Notes: a model not told the origin generated them from the letters alone. A DNA stretch of 64,000 nt from CG1-02-35-72 sp045046885 (GCA_045046885.1 JASFYX010000023.1:90563-154562); one strand, 5' to 3'; counted from the first letter of the stretch, positions 51,588-60,343 are shown. A program made the numbers and translations.

Positions 51588-53171
51588 CTATATTTTATCT
51601 CTAGAAATTTCACCATTTAAAGTTCTTAAAATTCCCAAAGGATTTTCATTTTTTAGCGCATCAGGTAAAGCTTCATCAGGCCAATTCTGAAATGTCACAG
51701 GGCGCACCCATCTTTTAATAGAATGTATACCAACTGCTGTAAAACGGCTATCGGTCGAAGCCGGATAAGGGCCGCCGTGTTGCATTGACGGACATACTTC
51801 TACACCTGTGGGAACACCGTTAAAAATAAGGCGTCCTACACGGTTTTGAAGCGCTTCAACCAAACTATTGTGTGCTAAAAGCTCTGTATTATCGGCTAAA
51901 AGACTCCCGGTTAATTGACCTTCAAGCTGCGAAATAAGGGTTTCTAACTGACGTAAATCTTCACATTGCACAACCATACTAAAAGGACCAAATACCTCTT
52001 GATGTAAAGTCGGGTTGTTTAAAAAGGTTTCGCCTTCTACAGTTGTAACAATCTGACGGCCGTAATTTGGCGAAACGCTATTAGAGAACCCTGTCACTTT
52101 TTTGACGCCTTTTTGTGATAACGCGCTTTCTTTTTTATCTTCAAAAGCACCAATAATATTAGGATGCAACATACAAGAAGGCTCTATTTTTACAATTTCA
52201 TTAGCTAAAGTTGTTATAAAATGATTTAAATCGACTCCTTTTATACCTAAAATTAGCCCCGGATTGGTACAAAATTGACCGCTTCCTAAGGTAATAGACT
52301 TAGCCAAAGTTGTGCCCCATTTTTCGGCTTGACTTTGAGCAGCTTTTGGCATTAAAATAACAGGGTTTACGCTCCCCATTTCGGCAAAAACAGGAATAGG
52401 CTCGGGGCGTTGCGCAGCCAAATTGTACAAAGTACGGCCACCACCTACACTGCCTGTAAAGCCAATAGCTTTTACTTGGGGATGTTTTACCAGTTGTACA
52501 CCAACCTCAATACCACTGCTGTTTAAATTAGAGAAAACACCATCGGGCATACCTGTTCTTTTTGCCGCTTTGGTAATGGCTTGTGCTATCAATTCGCCCG
52601 TACCCGCATGCATAGGATGCGATTTTACAATTACGGGACATCCGGCAGCAAAAGCCGCTGCCGTATCGCCACCGGCAGTTGAATAGGCTAACGGAAAATT
52701 ACTGGCACCAAAAACTACCACAGGTCCTAAAGGCACAAGTATTTTGCGCAAATCGACTTTTGGCAATGGTTTTCTGTCGGGTATAGCCGTGTCAATAGAA
52801 GCGTCTACCCAAGAGCCTTCGGTTACCAAATTGGCAAAAGAGCGCAGTTGGAAAACAGTACGACCGCGTTCACCTTGTGCGCGGCCTTCGGGTAACCCCG
52901 ATTCTGAACGATAGGTTTTTATTAGTTTGTCGTCTAGAGCTAAAATTTCATCCGCAATGGCGTTTAAAAAAGCGGCTTTTTGACTGCCTGAAGTTTTTTT
53001 AAAAGTCTTAAAAGCTTCGGTAGCTAAAAAACAAGCGTCGTTTATTTCTTGAGATGTGGCTTTGTAAAAAAGACTGTCATTCTCGCTATTTTTTTGCGGA
53101 TTAAAAGTCTTAAAGGTTATATTTCCTTTGGCGCTTTGTGTAAAACCTATCTGATTTTTTCCTGTTATCAT
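51588..53171 (-). CDS. Aldehyde dehydrogenase, alpha-ketoglutarate-semialdehyde type
   Basis: A 527-residue NAD(P)-dependent aldehyde dehydrogenase. VVVFGASNFPLAYSTAGGDTAAAFAAGCPVIVKSH is the nucleotide-binding region, GFTGSVGGGRTLY the cofactor loop, AEMGSVNPV holds the catalytic Glu and GSGQFCTNPGL the catalytic Cys. GLPEGRAQGERGRTVFQLR and the AEMGSVNP/GQFCTNPG forms are those of 2,5-dioxopentanoate (alpha-ketoglutarate semialdehyde) dehydrogenases, the last step of hydroxyproline, arabinose or glucarate degradation. It would make alpha-ketoglutarate. It is followed by the DadA-like gene. Confidence 0.88.
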   Translation of the reverse strand: MITGKNQIGFTQSAKGNITFKTFNPQKNSENDSLFYKATSQEINDACFLATEAFKTFKKTSGSQKAAFLNAIADEILALDDKLIKTYRSESGLPEGRAQGERGRTVFQLRSFANLVTEGSWVDASIDTAIPDRKPLPKVDLRKILVPLGPVVVFGASNFPLAYSTAGGDTAAAFAAGCPVIVKSHPMHAGTGELIAQAITKAAKRTGMPDGVFSNLNSSGIEVGVQLVKHPQVKAIGFTGSVGGGRTLYNLAAQRPEPIPVFAEMGSVNPVILMPKAAQSQAEKWGTTLAKSITLGSGQFCTNPGLILGIKGVDLNHFITTLANEIVKIEPSCMLHPNIIGAFEDKKESALSQKGVKKVTGFSNSVSPNYGRQIVTTVEGETFLNNPTLHQEVFGPFSMVVQCEDLRQLETLISQLEGQLTGSLLADNTELLAHNSLVEALQNRVGRLIFNGVPTGVEVCPSMQHGGPYPASTDSRFTAVGIHSIKRWVRPVTFQNWPDEALPDALKNENPLGILRTLNGEISRDKI

Positions 53172-53179
53172 AAAAACAA

Positions 53180-53539
53180 TTATATTTTAAAACCGTATGC
53201 TACTTTTACCTTTTTAGGCAAACTTTCTACTATAAGATTATAAGAATGATCTACCAATTCAAAAAATAATTCGGAGGTTAAACAACCTTGTGGCGCTACG
53301 GTATTCCACAGTTTTTTATTCATATGATAGCCGGGCTGTATGCATTCGTATTCCTCGCGTAAATCTAAGGAACGTTCAGGGTCACACTTTAAATTGACTT
53401 TAAATTCTAACTCATCTAATCCCGTTAAGGCAAACATTTTATTAGCCACTTTAAAAACAAGCGTGGTTTTATCGAACGGAAAACTTTCTGTTACGGCATT
53501 TTTTTGGAGGCAATAGTTTCTAAGGGCTTCGATGTTCAT
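53180..53539 (-). CDS. MmcQ/YjbR family protein
   Basis: A 119-residue protein of the MmcQ/YjbR family (CyaY-like, double wing fold). It has AVTESFPFDKTTLVFKVANKMFAL, FKVNLKCDPERSLDLREEYECIQPGYHMNKKLWNTV and ELFFELVDHSYNLIVESLPKKVK, the standard family layout; it is full length. Function is unknown, perhaps DNA binding. It is eight bases upstream of the aldehyde dehydrogenase gene, so the three minus-strand genes may be one unit. Confidence 0.9.
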   Translation of the reverse strand: MNIEALRNYCLQKNAVTESFPFDKTTLVFKVANKMFALTGLDELEFKVNLKCDPERSLDLREEYECIQPGYHMNKKLWNTVAPQGCLTSELFFELVDHSYNLIVESLPKKVKVAYGFKI

Positions 53540-53585
53540 TAAAAAGGTAAAGTATAATTTTAAGAGTATAAATTTAGTGAATAAT

Positions 53586-53640
53586 TTGGATATTAAATTT
53601 TTTATTCTACATTTGTAGACATAATTCTAAACTTGTAGAA
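53586..53640 (+). promoter_or_regulatory. Promoter and two BlaI-type operators of the first BlaI-M56 pair
   Basis: TTG at 53586-53588 and TACATTTG at 53608-53615 are 19 bases apart, a full consensus promoter, with a start near 53622. The palindrome TCTACATTTGTAGA (53606-53619) covers the -7 box, and TCTAAACTTGTAGA (53626-53639) covers the start site and ends three bases before the blaI ATG. Both match the TACA-N2-TGTA core of BlaI/MecI/CopY operators. This indicates autorepression by the BlaI protein. Confidence 0.75.
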
Positions 53641-53642
53641 CA

Positions 53643-54014
53643 ATGCAATTATCTAAAGCAGAAGAACAGCTAATGCAATATCTTTGGAAACGGGAAAAAG
53701 CTTTTATGAAAGATTTATTAGAAGCCTATCCCACCCCAAAACCCGCACAAACAACAGTTGCCACACTTTTAAAACGTATGACAATTAAAGGTTTTATAGG
53801 CTTTAAATTATACGGAAAATCACGTGAATATTTCCCGCTGGTTAAGAAAAAAGACTACTTTTCTAAACATGTCAACGGACTTATCAAGAATTTTTTTAAT
53901 GACTCAGCTTCGCAATTCGCCTCGTTTTTTACAAAAGAAACAGGATTATCAGAAACCGAATTAAAAGAGCTTAGAGATATTATAGACGAACAAATTATAA
54001 ACAAAAAGTCATGA
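53643..54014 (+). CDS. BlaI/MecI/CopY-family repressor (first pair)
   Basis: A 123-residue winged-helix repressor. LSKAEEQLMQYLWKREKAFMKDLLEAYP (about 3-30), PAQTTVATLLKRMTIKGFIGFKLYGKSREYFPLV (recognition helix and wing, about 34-67), then a helical dimerisation tail. In the BlaI-BlaR1 scheme, a membrane metalloprotease triggers loss of the repressor. The stop overlaps the start of the M56 gene by four bases (ATGA). Two operators lie just upstream. Confidence 0.93.
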   Translation: MQLSKAEEQLMQYLWKREKAFMKDLLEAYPTPKPAQTTVATLLKRMTIKGFIGFKLYGKSREYFPLVKKKDYFSKHVNGLIKNFFNDSASQFASFFTKETGLSETELKELRDIIDEQIINKKS

Positions 54015-55951
54015 TATTTTTCCTTATAAGATTTACAGCTTGCTTGGCTGTTCTATTGATTTTTTACAAACTTTATTTAGAGAAAGAAAGTGTACATGTT
54101 TTAAAGAGAGCCTACTTGTTGGTTGCTCTTATATTATCTTTAGTAATACCTTTTATAACATTTACCTTTTATATAAATGCTCCTTTTGAAGTGCACCAGC
54201 CTTTAAATTATCAATTCATTTCTGATTTACCAATTTCTGAATTGAACACTAAAAAAGATTATTTGCCTTTAGTTATTTGGGTTATCTATGCTTTTGGAGT
54301 ATTTATTTTTAGCATTAAGTTTTTATTTAATTTAAGCAAAACCTTTTATAAAATAAAGTATAATCCGAAGGTAAAATCTAATCGTTTTACAAATGTTTTG
54401 CTTAAAAAATTGGTTACACCACACACTTTTTTTAATTATATATTTTTTAATAAACATCAATTTGAAAAAGATGAAATTCCAAAAGAGGTTTTTTTACATG
54501 AACAATGTCATGCCCAACAAAAACACAGTTTAGACGTGTTGTTTGTAGAGTTACTTAAGATTATCTTTTGGTTTAATCCGCTTATCTATTTGGCAAAACA
54601 TTTTGTAAAACTAAACCATGAGTTTTTGGCAGACCAAGCCGTTTTAGAAAAAGGTATTTCTATACCAAAATACCAACAAATACTATTGCAATTTACCTCA
54701 AACAAAACACCACAATTAGCCAATGCTATAAATTATTCATTAATTAAAAAAAGATTTACCATTATGAAAACACAATCTTCAAAAAAGACTATTTGGCTTA
54801 GAAGTTTTTTAATGATTCCTCTATTTGCCATACTAATTTATGGCTTTAGCGATAAATTAATTCTTCAAAAAGAAAAAGGAATTACACAACAAAAATTAAA
54901 ATTTCAAAAAAAGAATAAAACGGAAGGGGTCCCTGAAGTTATGATGAAAAAGTATAAGGAATTTATGCATAAATGTGAAACTACAAAAGTGATTGATTAT
55001 CCAACTTATAAACGGATGGTTATTGTTTATAATAAGATGTCTAAGAAACAGAAAGAATCAGTTAAAAAATATACGAAAGATCCCTTTTCAGGCAGTTTAA
55101 CAGCTAAAAGTCCAAGTAAAAATGAATTTAATAAATGGAAAAATAAAAAGAAGTATGCTATTTGGTTAGACGATAAACATGTAAATAATGATATCCTAAA
55201 TAATTATAAAGCTTCTGATATTGTTTTTTACTCAGGTAGTTTTGTGCATATCAACGCACGGAGTAAAAGATTCCCACAGATTTATCAGTATTGGATTTAT
55301 ACAAAAAAAGGGTTTGAAGTCTTTAAGAAAAACTTAGCAAAAGAAGATGAAAATCAAGGCGTTTTATTAAGCTTAAAAACAAGGTCTAAAAATATTGAAA
55401 AATACAAAAAACTATATGTGACGTTTGTGAAGTTAAAAAATAAAGCACCACATTATATTTATAAAACAAAAGCAGAACAAAAAATCATAGATGCTATTTT
55501 CTCTGAACTTGGAGGTATGTATTTTAGGATGCTAAGAGAAGATAAAAACAAAGTAAACTATCCTGTTTCTCCTATTCGTCCTTATGTTAAGTTCATAAAA
55601 AATGGTAAAGAAGTTTATAAAAAATGGAAAGATTTAACTCCAGAAGATTTGAAATTATTACCTTTTCCTCCTAAGAGACCAAGTGAAAGAAAAAACAATA
55701 AAAACAAAAAGACAGCAAACATTTATATAAAGGTTGATGAGAACAAACAGATTACCTTAAATGGAAAAAAAGGAATCACATTGCAAAATATTACTTCTGA
55801 AACAAAGAAAATAACTGCAAATTATCAACCCAAAAAGAGGTATAAAATAAGAGCAGTTTTTGAGGTTGATGGTGATGTTAATATGGGTTTTATTAATGAT
55901 GTTTTTCATGAAACAACTAAGGCGGGTGTAAACGCAATTGTTTTAAAATAA
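54011..55951 (+). CDS. M56 (BlaR1-like) membrane metallopeptidase with C-terminal ExbD-like domain
   Basis: A 646-residue membrane protein: helices at about 1-20, 33-55 and 85-110, then the M56 zinc site HEQCH (about 163-167) with the downstream ligand Glu in NHEFLADQA, and a fourth helix (about 262-278). The sensor part is not a penicillin-binding domain. The middle is lysine-rich with no recognised domain, and the last 80 residues (NIYIKVDENKQITLNGKKG..., VDGDVNMGFINDVFHETTKAGVNAIVLK) follow the ExbD/TolR periplasmic pattern. With BlaI it forms a sense-and-derepress pair; the signal is unknown. Confidence 0.88.
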   Translation: MIFFLIRFTACLAVLLIFYKLYLEKESVHVLKRAYLLVALILSLVIPFITFTFYINAPFEVHQPLNYQFISDLPISELNTKKDYLPLVIWVIYAFGVFIFSIKFLFNLSKTFYKIKYNPKVKSNRFTNVLLKKLVTPHTFFNYIFFNKHQFEKDEIPKEVFLHEQCHAQQKHSLDVLFVELLKIIFWFNPLIYLAKHFVKLNHEFLADQAVLEKGISIPKYQQILLQFTSNKTPQLANAINYSLIKKRFTIMKTQSSKKTIWLRSFLMIPLFAILIYGFSDKLILQKEKGITQQKLKFQKKNKTEGVPEVMMKKYKEFMHKCETTKVIDYPTYKRMVIVYNKMSKKQKESVKKYTKDPFSGSLTAKSPSKNEFNKWKNKKKYAIWLDDKHVNNDILNNYKASDIVFYSGSFVHINARSKRFPQIYQYWIYTKKGFEVFKKNLAKEDENQGVLLSLKTRSKNIEKYKKLYVTFVKLKNKAPHYIYKTKAEQKIIDAIFSELGGMYFRMLREDKNKVNYPVSPIRPYVKFIKNGKEVYKKWKDLTPEDLKLLPFPPKRPSERKNNKNKKTANIYIKVDENKQITLNGKKGITLQNITSETKKITANYQPKKRYKIRAVFEVDGDVNMGFINDVFHETTKAGVNAIVLK

Positions 55952-55976
55952 TTGGACTATTTATAAAGTACAAAAA

Positions 55977-56004
55977 AAAAGCGGCTCATGAAAAAGCCGC
56001 TTTT
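55977..56004. terminator. Bidirectional terminator between M56 and OsmC genes
   Basis: AAAAGCGGCT/AGCCGCTTTT (55977-55986 with 55995-56004), with A-run on the left and T-run on the right, sits between two convergent genes (stops at 55951 and 56027) and can stop transcripts from both sides. Confidence 0.8.
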
Positions 56005-56026
56005 AATACTAACTAATAAACCTAAT

Positions 56027-56404
56027 TTAGGCACTTTTCACCAAATCTAACGAAGTTTGAATTTCGAAATTTGGAGGCGTGCCTAAATGCCTTTTAACCG
56101 GACATTGTGCTATAGCACTTTTTACCGCGTTTTTATATTTACCGGGGAATGAAGGGGGTAATTCTGCATGAATGTTTATAGTCTCAACCATATTTGTCAT
56201 ACGGTTATAAGATATTGTCTCTGTTAGAGAAACACCTTCTAATGACATGCCGCGTTGTGCCATAAAAGCACGGACATAAACCGCCGAACACATTCCGGCC
56301 GATGCTAAAAATATTAAAAAGGGCGACTCATCCATTGTGATTAATCTGCCGCCTGAATAAGGTAAAATCTTACCGCTTTCGTCAAATTCTATTGTGATTT
56401 GCAT
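56027..56404 (-). CDS. OsmC/Ohr family protein
   Basis: A 125-residue protein of the OsmC/YhfA type. SPFLIFLASAGMCSAVYVRAFMAQRG (about 27-52) holds the first redox Cys (about 38), and IAQCPVKRHL (about 96-105) the second. The pair suggests a thiol peroxidase or disulphide role against organic peroxides, as in the family; the substrate is not known. It is a single gene, 55 bases from the hemW stop upstream. Confidence 0.88.
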   Translation of the reverse strand: MQITIEFDESGKILPYSGGRLITMDESPFLIFLASAGMCSAVYVRAFMAQRGMSLEGVSLTETISYNRMTNMVETINIHAELPPSFPGKYKNAVKSAIAQCPVKRHLGTPPNFEIQTSLDLVKSA

Positions 56405-56459
56405 GTTGTTTTGTTTTTATAGTGCAAAGATACGTCCGTTTAAAAAAGGACTGTGTAAC

Positions 56460-57608
56460 TTAGACTACAAACAAATCGGACGCAATACCATCGGCTAAAA
56501 AGAGACCTTTTGGAGTGATTTTGAGCTTGCCATATTTATCAATTTCTAGGAAACCTTGACTGATATGTTTCTGAGTCTGTTCTAAAAGTTGTGTTTTAAA
56601 ATGGATTCCGAAATACTTTTCAATTACATTTAAATCAACGCCCCAAATGGTACGTAAGCCTGTCATAATAGTTTCGTTAAATTGCTCTTTTTTAGAGAGC
56701 ATTTCTGTTTCATTGGGTAATTTATTTTGTGCTAAAGATTTTAAATACAAAGCATTGTTGGCAATATTCCAACTTCTGATTGTACCGTTAAAAGAGTGTG
56801 CCGATGGCCCAATACCTATATAATGCTGACCTTGCCAATAGGATATATTGTGTTTTGAAAAATAGCCTTCTTTGCCAAAATTGGATATTTCGTACTGAAT
56901 AAAGTTTTGTTTTTGGGTTTCTTCTACTAAAATATTAAAATGTTCAAAGGCTAAATTGTCATCTACCGGTGGATATTTACCCGATTTTATAAAACCAGCC
57001 AAAACTGTTTTAGGCTCTACGGTTAAAGCGTAAGCCGAAATATGTTTGATGTCTAAATTAAAAAGGGTTTGCAAATTTTGACGCCATTTGTCTGATGTAA
57101 GATTAGGGATACCATAAATTAAATCAACCGTAATATTATCGAAGTATTGCCTTGCTTCTTTTAAACAATTTAGGGCTTCATTGGCGGTATGGGCGCGATT
57201 CATAAATTGTAAATCTTCCTCATAAAAAGATTGGATGCCGATACTTAACCTGTTGATGCCGAGTTGACGGTAAGATTGGAAGAGGTTTCTCGACTGCGCT
57301 CGAAATGACAAGTCATTTAAATCATCGGGATTGGCTTCTAAGGTAACTTCAGGACTGTCTATTACGGTATAATTCTGATAAATTTTATCAATCAAAAATC
57401 TTAAATCATCAATCGACAATAATGAAGGTGTGCCGCCACCAAAATAAATGGTTTCTATGGGTTTTGTCAGTTCATTTTTACGTAAAACCAACTCTTTAGC
57501 TAGAGCTTGAATCATCTCATCTTTTCGCTTATGCGAAACTGAAAAATGGAAGTTACAATAGTAACATTTTTGTTTGCAAAAAGGGATGTGGATGTAAATG
57601 GCTCCCAT
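56460..57608 (-). CDS. hemW: HemW-like radical SAM protein, with in-frame repeat insertion
   Basis: A 382-residue radical SAM protein of the HemW (HemN-like) family, thought to be a haem chaperone rather than coproporphyrinogen dehydrogenase. IHIPFCKQKCYYCNFHF carries the CxxxCxxC cluster site with the HemW-specific extra CNF. IYFGGGTPSLL, LEANPDDL, GINRLSIGIQSF and TVDLIYGIPNLT are family motifs. Between LEANPDDLND and GINRLSIG there are some eight more residues than usual, reading LSFRAQSRNLFQS. They are encoded by a dispersed-repeat sequence (57276-57316). The frame is kept, so the product may work. It lies 14 bases after ruvC. Confidence 0.9.
   Translation of the reverse strand: MGAIYIHIPFCKQKCYYCNFHFSVSHKRKDEMIQALAKELVLRKNELTKPIETIYFGGGTPSLLSIDDLRFLIDKIYQNYTVIDSPEVTLEANPDDLNDLSFRAQSRNLFQSYRQLGINRLSIGIQSFYEEDLQFMNRAHTANEALNCLKEARQYFDNITVDLIYGIPNLTSDKWRQNLQTLFNLDIKHISAYALTVEPKTVLAGFIKSGKYPPVDDNLAFEHFNILVEETQKQNFIQYEISNFGKEGYFSKHNISYWQGQHYIGIGPSAHSFNGTIRSWNIANNALYLKSLAQNKLPNETEMLSKKEQFNETIMTGLRTIWGVDLNVIEKYFGIHFKTQLLEQTQKHISQGFLEIDKYGKLKITPKGLFLADGIASDLFVV
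57276..57316. repeat. Dispersed repeat inserted in hemW
   Basis: On the minus strand GTCATTTCGAGCGCAGTCGAGAAACCTCTTCC is encoded here (positions 57280-57310), with the TCGAGCGCAGTCGA partial palindrome. This is the type of short element found between genes throughout flavobacterial genomes. Related TCGAGAA fragments occur at 27994-28003 and 29837-29846 in this window. Confidence 0.7.
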
Positions 57609-57622
57609 AGATTTAGTGATTA

Positions 57623-58177
57623 CTATTTACGAACTTTACCTTCATTCTGCTTAACAAACGAAGCCCAACCTGTATAATTCTTGTTACCCGTTACTTTGCC
57701 ACTGTTATAAAAATGACACACTGCAGCTGCTAAACCGTCAGTAGCATCGAGATTTTTTGGAAGTGTTTTAAAACCAAGTAAACTCTGTAACATTTTAGCA
57801 ACTTGTTCTTTGCTGGCATTGCCATTTCCTGTAATTGCCATTTTAATTTTTTTAGGAAGGTATTCAGTAATGGGTATTTCTCTCGATAATCCTGCTGCCA
57901 TAGCCACGCCTTGAGCGCGTCCTAATTTGAGCATACTCTGAACATTCTTACCGTAAAACGGTGCTTCAATAGCAATTTCATCGGGATTGTAAGTGTCGAT
58001 TAATTCTAGGGTACGGTCAAAGATATATTTGAGTTTTATATAGTGATTGTCGAGTTTTTTAAGCTGTAATTCGTTCATCTGAATAAAGGTCATTTTTTTA
58101 CCGCTGACCTTAATTAAACCAAAACCCATAATGGTGGTGCCGGGATCTATGCCTAATATGATTTTTTCTGAAGCCAA
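57623..58177 (-). CDS. ruvC: Crossover junction endodeoxyribonuclease RuvC
   Basis: RuvC resolves Holliday junctions together with RuvAB. The 184-residue protein has the catalytic acids in ILGIDPGTTIMGFG (Asp), EIAIEAPFYGKN (Glu) and NLDATDGLAAAVCHF (two Asp), and VKKIKMAITGNGNASKEQVAKML as DNA-binding region. Length is normal. It is divergent from the membrane protein gene at 58200 and heads a two-gene unit with hemW. Confidence 0.96.
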   Translation of the reverse strand: MASEKIILGIDPGTTIMGFGLIKVSGKKMTFIQMNELQLKKLDNHYIKLKYIFDRTLELIDTYNPDEIAIEAPFYGKNVQSMLKLGRAQGVAMAAGLSREIPITEYLPKKIKMAITGNGNASKEQVAKMLQSLLGFKTLPKNLDATDGLAAAVCHFYNSGKVTGNKNYTGWASFVKQNEGKVRK

Positions 58178-58199
58178 ATAGTTGTTTATTTGTAGTCAA

Positions 58200-59150
58200 A
58201 TGTACAATTTAAAACCCACATTTAAATCCGCTTTAAGCGTTCTTATTAAAATGATTGTTTTGGTAGGCGCCGGCTACTTTATTTACAGCCGACTAATTGA
58301 GAATAGCGATTTAAACAGTAGTGATATTCTTAATAATTTAAAAATCATTTTTCTGAAAAATAAAATACTCTTTTTACTGGCGATTAGTTTGAGTGTGTTT
58401 AACTGGCTTTTAGAGATTTTAAAGTGGCATATATTGGTCAATACACAACAAATAATAACTTTTACAAGTGCTGCCAAACAAAGTCTCAGTGCTTTAACGG
58501 CTTCTATGATAACCCCTAACAGACTGGGTGATTATATAGCCAAAAGCCTGTATTTTGAGAGAGATAAAACGAAGAAAATTCTGGCTTTAAATTTTGTAGG
58601 ACACGGATTTCAATTAATAACAACAGTTGTATTTGGTACAATAGGCTTGGTTTATTTGACGTATAATTATCCTATAAACATTTCGGGAAATATTGTAGTA
58701 ATAGGTCTTATTTTAGGAGGCCTAATTTTGATTTTCAGTTTTAAGATTGCACGAAAAGGATTCAAAAAAGGTGTCAATTTTTACAAAAACCAGTCGCCAA
58801 AAATATTTTTTAAAGTGAGCAGTTTGTCGGTTTTACGCTATCTTATTTTTAGCCATCAGTTTTATGTGTGGCTTTTAATTTTAGGGTTAAACACTTCTTA
58901 TTTGCCTATTATGATGGCCGTTTTTAGCATGTATTTATTGGCTTCAATTTGGCCGAGTTTAAGCCTAACCGACTGGCTGGTTAAAGGTTCTGCCGCGATT
59001 TATGTCTTTGGCTTTTTAGGCCTTAGTCCTTTGTTGGTTATGCAGGTCAGTTTGTTGATGTGGCTATTTAATTTTGCACTTCCGGCTGTGATTGGTGGTA
59101 TATTTGTCATTCAATTTAAGTCGGCTAAAAAATTAGTAGTTCAGGGATGA
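58200..59150 (+). CDS. Lysylphosphatidylglycerol-synthase-like transmembrane protein (flippase-like domain)
   Basis: About 316 residues, eight or so transmembrane helices, of the AglD/MprF N-terminal domain-like family. SALTASMITPNRLGDYIAKSLYF (about 97-119) is the conserved TP-xxxG-D/E loop, and SIWPSLSLTDWLVKGSAA is the second. These proteins are thought to flip or handle lipid-linked compounds. The open frame begins at a TTG (58182), five bases from ruvC's start, but the ATG at 58200 (MYNLKPTFKS) is more natural. It overlaps the following glycosyltransferase gene by four bases (ATGA), which suggests joint work on a glycolipid. Confidence 0.82.
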   Translation: MYNLKPTFKSALSVLIKMIVLVGAGYFIYSRLIENSDLNSSDILNNLKIIFLKNKILFLLAISLSVFNWLLEILKWHILVNTQQIITFTSAAKQSLSALTASMITPNRLGDYIAKSLYFERDKTKKILALNFVGHGFQLITTVVFGTIGLVYLTYNYPINISGNIVVIGLILGGLILIFSFKIARKGFKKGVNFYKNQSPKIFFKVSSLSVLRYLIFSHQFYVWLLILGLNTSYLPIMMAVFSMYLLASIWPSLSLTDWLVKGSAAIYVFGFLGLSPLLVMQVSLLMWLFNFALPAVIGGIFVIQFKSAKKLVVQG

Positions 59151-60268
59151 TAGTTATAAGTATTTTGGTTACAGGTCTGTATGTTTTTCTGATGCTCTAT
59201 TTGAAAACAGGTGTCAGTAAATTAAAACCTTTTGTTTTAAAGTCACAACCAAGTACAACAAACTTTTCTATTATTGTTCCCTTTAGAAATGAAGCCGATA
59301 ATTTAGAAGAACTATTGCAAAGTTTTTCTGATTTGGACTATCCTAAAGACCAATTTGAAATTATTTTAATCAACGATTTTTCATCGGATAACTACAAACC
59401 TATTATTGAAGGATTTAAAGATACCTTTCCAAATTTGAGCTGTATAGATTCTGAGATTTCAGATATATCGCCCAAAAAAGCGGCCTTGAATTTGGGTATT
59501 TCAAATGCACAATACGATTGGATTCTCACTACCGATGCCGATTGTACTGTTCCTAAAAATTGGCTTAAAGCTTATAATCAAAAGATAAAAAATGACAAGC
59601 CGTTTTTAATAGCCGGATTGGTACAGTTTAGCGATGTTAAAACTTTTTTAGACCGCTTTCAAACACTTGATTTGTTGAGTTTACAAGCCACCTTATTAGG
59701 AACTTTTGGTCAGCAAAAACCTATTTTGTGTCATGGGGCTAATTTGTGTTACTCAAAGGCTTTGTTTTATGAGTTGAACGGATTTAAAAGCCACCAAAAC
59801 ATAGCGAGTGGCGATGATGTGTTCTTGTTGGAATCGGCTCTTAAAAGATATCCCGATAAGGTAACTGTCTTAAACAGTTTGGAAGCTTCCGTAACCACAC
59901 ATACCGAGCCTATTTTTAAAAAACTGTTGTCGCAACGTACCCGTTGGGCTGCTAAGGCGTCGGCTTATAAAAATGCCAATATTAAAATAGTGGGCTTAAC
60001 TGTTTTTGCCATGAATTTATTATTGATTGTCTTAGGTGTTTTAAGTCTTTTAGAATTGTTTAAAAGTCAATTATTTTTGCTTATATTTTTGGTAAAATTC
60101 AATATAGACGCCTTAATTTTATACAGCACAGCCCGTTATTTTAAACAAGAATCAGTTTTAAAAAGTTATATTTTGAGCAGTTTTTTATACCCGCTTTTTA
60201 GCGTAACGAGTGTCTTTTTAGGCTTGACAAATGGCTTTACTTGGAAAGGAAGAAAATTTAATAAATAG
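59147..60268 (+). CDS. Glycosyltransferase family 2, membrane-associated
   Basis: A 373-residue GT2 enzyme. An N-terminal membrane helix (1-20) precedes the GT-A fold: FSIIVPFRNEADNLEELL (about 41-58), INDFSSD, WILTTDADCTVPKNWL (the DxD), HGANLCYSKALF and QRTRWAAKASAYKN (the QxxRW motif, about 264-277). Two or three C-terminal transmembrane helices follow (about 282-360). QxxRW indicates processive or lipid-linked sugar transfer. It is coupled to the flippase-like gene by an ATGA overlap. The donor and acceptor are unknown. Confidence 0.88.
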   Translation: MIVISILVTGLYVFLMLYLKTGVSKLKPFVLKSQPSTTNFSIIVPFRNEADNLEELLQSFSDLDYPKDQFEIILINDFSSDNYKPIIEGFKDTFPNLSCIDSEISDISPKKAALNLGISNAQYDWILTTDADCTVPKNWLKAYNQKIKNDKPFLIAGLVQFSDVKTFLDRFQTLDLLSLQATLLGTFGQQKPILCHGANLCYSKALFYELNGFKSHQNIASGDDVFLLESALKRYPDKVTVLNSLEASVTTHTEPIFKKLLSQRTRWAAKASAYKNANIKIVGLTVFAMNLLLIVLGVLSLLELFKSQLFLLIFLVKFNIDALILYSTARYFKQESVLKSYILSSFLYPLFSVTSVFLGLTNGFTWKGRKFNK

Positions 60269-60343
60269 TACGCACACTGTTTAATCTGCGATAATCAAAT
60301 AAATCAGCGTTATCTGTGTTCTATAAAAGCAGGTCTAATCAAT

